From positions 1,922,001 to 1,986,000 of the forward strand of contig NZ_CP015863.1 in assembly GCF_002163755.1 (NCBI RefSeq): DNA of 64,000 nucleotides, given 5' to 3'. Numbering within the stretch: the stretch's first letter is position 1; each line of letters opens with the position of its first letter. The stretch is from Vibrio campbellii CAIM 519 = NBRC 15631 = ATCC 25920. Its GTDB lineage: Bacteria > Pseudomonadota > Gammaproteobacteria > Enterobacterales > Vibrionaceae. Under the pieces are notes generated by a model that was not told the DNA's origin, made no database searches, and was given only the letters and a program-made list of their open reading frames with translations. This document shows positions 62,871 to 64,000 of the stretch, in pieces. Made by a program: the position numbers and the translations under genes.

Positions 62871-63951
62871 CTTGGATTCAAGTACGAAGTGCGACACCTC
62901 TGAACATAAAAACAGTGAGATGCGATAATCATGAAGTTTGCTCCCGCCAAGAAGTAAAAAACATGAAATACACACACCTCACTGAGAACGAAAGGTATAT
63001 GATTTCTGCGCTCAGAAAGCAAGGAATTAGTACCGCTAAAATAGCTAAACAACTGGGGCGTCACAAAGCCACTATCTATCGAGAAATTGAACGTAATTCC
63101 CGATACAACAGACATTTTAAAAGGTACTCCTATCAAGCATGGAGAGCCCAACAGATGGCTGCGCCGGTCGCGCAGAAATAAGCGCTACAGCGAAATCGAC
63201 TTTAGGTTGCCTGAGGCCTTGTTACGACTGGATTGGAGTCCTGACCAAATCGTTGGATACCTAAGGGTAAGAGGCTATCCAACAATGAGCCACGAGCTCA
63301 TTTATCAGCATATTTGGAACGATAAAACTCTCGGTGGAACCCTATGGAAACACCTACGCCAATCCACTAAGAAAAGGCGTAAAAGGTATAACTCAAAAGA
63401 CAGCCGAGGTCGCCTGGCAGCAAAGCGTCATATTACTGAAAGACCTGCAAAAGCTGAGCATAGAAAAGAGCCCGGCCATTGGGAAATTGATACTGTCGTT
63501 GGCCGCGGAACCAAGCACTGTATCGTGACTTTAGTCGACAGAATGACTGGCTACACTTTTATTGGGCAAATGGACGATAGAACAAGCGAGTCGCTCAACG
63601 TAAGAATGAGCAAAATCATGACCCACTCTGACTTACCTTTTAAGACGATAACTGCGGATAACGGCACTGAATTTCATGGTTATGCACAACTAGAAAAACA
63701 TCATAACTGTATGTTTTATTTTGCAAACCCATACCACTCATGGGAACGAGGCACTAATGAGAACACTAATGGCTTAATACGACAATACTTACCAAAACGA
63801 ACTTCTATGTCACACGTGACACAGAAGCTCTGCAATGAAATTGCACACAAATTAAATACGCGCCCACGCAAAAGACTTGGGTATAGGACACCAACGGAGT
63901 ATATTCATGCGCATCTGTAGAAAGTGTCGCACTTCAAACTTGATACTAAGT
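62871..63951 (+). mobile_element. IS30-family insertion sequence, full length (copy 2)
   Basis: About 1,081 bases bounded by a 27-base imperfect inverted repeat (22 of 27 matching), inner core GAAGTGCGACAC. It contains one transposase reading frame broken by a frameshift. It is inserted in an attC site. No target duplication is evident, so one flank may have been lost or rearranged. Confidence 0.85.
62963..63920 (+). pseudogene. IS30-family transposase, frameshifted (copy 2)
   Basis: The first frame starts MKYTHLTENERYMISALRKQ and carries an HTH (ISTAKIAKQLGRHKATIYREI). At about 63155-63170 the frame changes: RRNKRYSEIDFRL... is read one base later. The rest has the DDE residues: Asp in HWEIDTVVGRG, Asp in TADNGTEFHG and Glu in RGTNENTNGL. 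One extra base explains the shift. A functional frameshift product cannot be excluded, but this family normally uses one frame. Confidence 0.8.
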
Positions 63952-64000
63952 GTATTGGTTTAAGTGATTCTCTATAAATTCGATATCAGCTCGATAAAAA

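Noticed and set aside
63952..64000. attC remnant right of the IS30 element
   Set aside because: A short TTTAAGTGATTC resembles an attC arm, but too little sequence remains to support it.

Overview
The window looks like a chromosomal segment of a marine Vibrio, most likely of the Harveyi group (V. parahaemolyticus / V. alginolyticus relatives). Three things point there: the protein set (HrpA, TyrP, a MdlAB-type ABC pair, a vibriolysin-type M4 protease, a YjjI/YjjW pair, many c-di-GMP proteins), integron attC sites of the Vibrio superintegron type, and moderate GC. Several of these genes lie on the second chromosome in that group, but that placement is inference. No rRNA, tRNA or CRISPR was found.

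Layout. 0-6.6 kb: a lipoprotein, two tandem paralogous small outer-membrane proteins, the RNA helicase hrpA and a small hypothetical. 6.6-14.9 kb is a variable region: an AT-rich MFS / AraC / amidase group, a decayed IS30-family copy, then three same-strand integron gene cassettes (GNAT, PEP-mutase-like, cysteine hydrolase) separated by two attC sites, with no integrase. 14.9-20.5 kb encodes envelope and secreted proteins: a MipA/OmpV-like protein, an M4 metalloprotease with a chitin-binding-type tail, and, convergent to it, a transglutaminase-elicitor protein with a ricin-type lectin tail behind a strong Fur-box candidate. 20.7-26 kb: a PhoD-like phosphatase, TerB-like protein, exonuclease and CHASE-type diguanylate cyclase. 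26.2-31.8 kb is a DUF2760 / Hsp70 / Hsp70-DUF3731 chaperone operon. 32-40 kb: tag, a Gfo/Idh/MocA oxidoreductase with a small monooxygenase and LysR regulator, a lone pseudopilin and the MdlAB-like exporter.

40-57 kb is rich in c-di-GMP proteins (a degenerate HD-GYP, two HD-GYP proteins with intact motifs, a PAS-GGDEF-EAL protein and an orphan receiver). It also holds tyrP with TyrR-like boxes, an iron alcohol dehydrogenase, a 2OG-Fe oxygenase, TerC, LysE and a 71-residue gene under a near-consensus LexA box. The glycyl-radical pair yjjI/yjjW is dead: yjjI is mostly deleted and yjjW has an in-frame stop.

57-64 kb is a decay zone. It has frameshifted DUF417, an interrupted TPR gene, a DUF1287 fragment, an SDR gene lacking a normal start and with a broken C-terminus, a VOC cassette lacking a normal start, an IS30 end fragment, and a full-length IS30-family element inserted in an attC site with a frameshifted transposase.

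The best candidates for under-described biology are the SOS-controlled small protein, the twin-Hsp70 operon with an internal terminator, the iron-regulated transglutaminase-lectin, and the receiver gene without a normal start that overlaps a 27-residue hydrophobic ORF.
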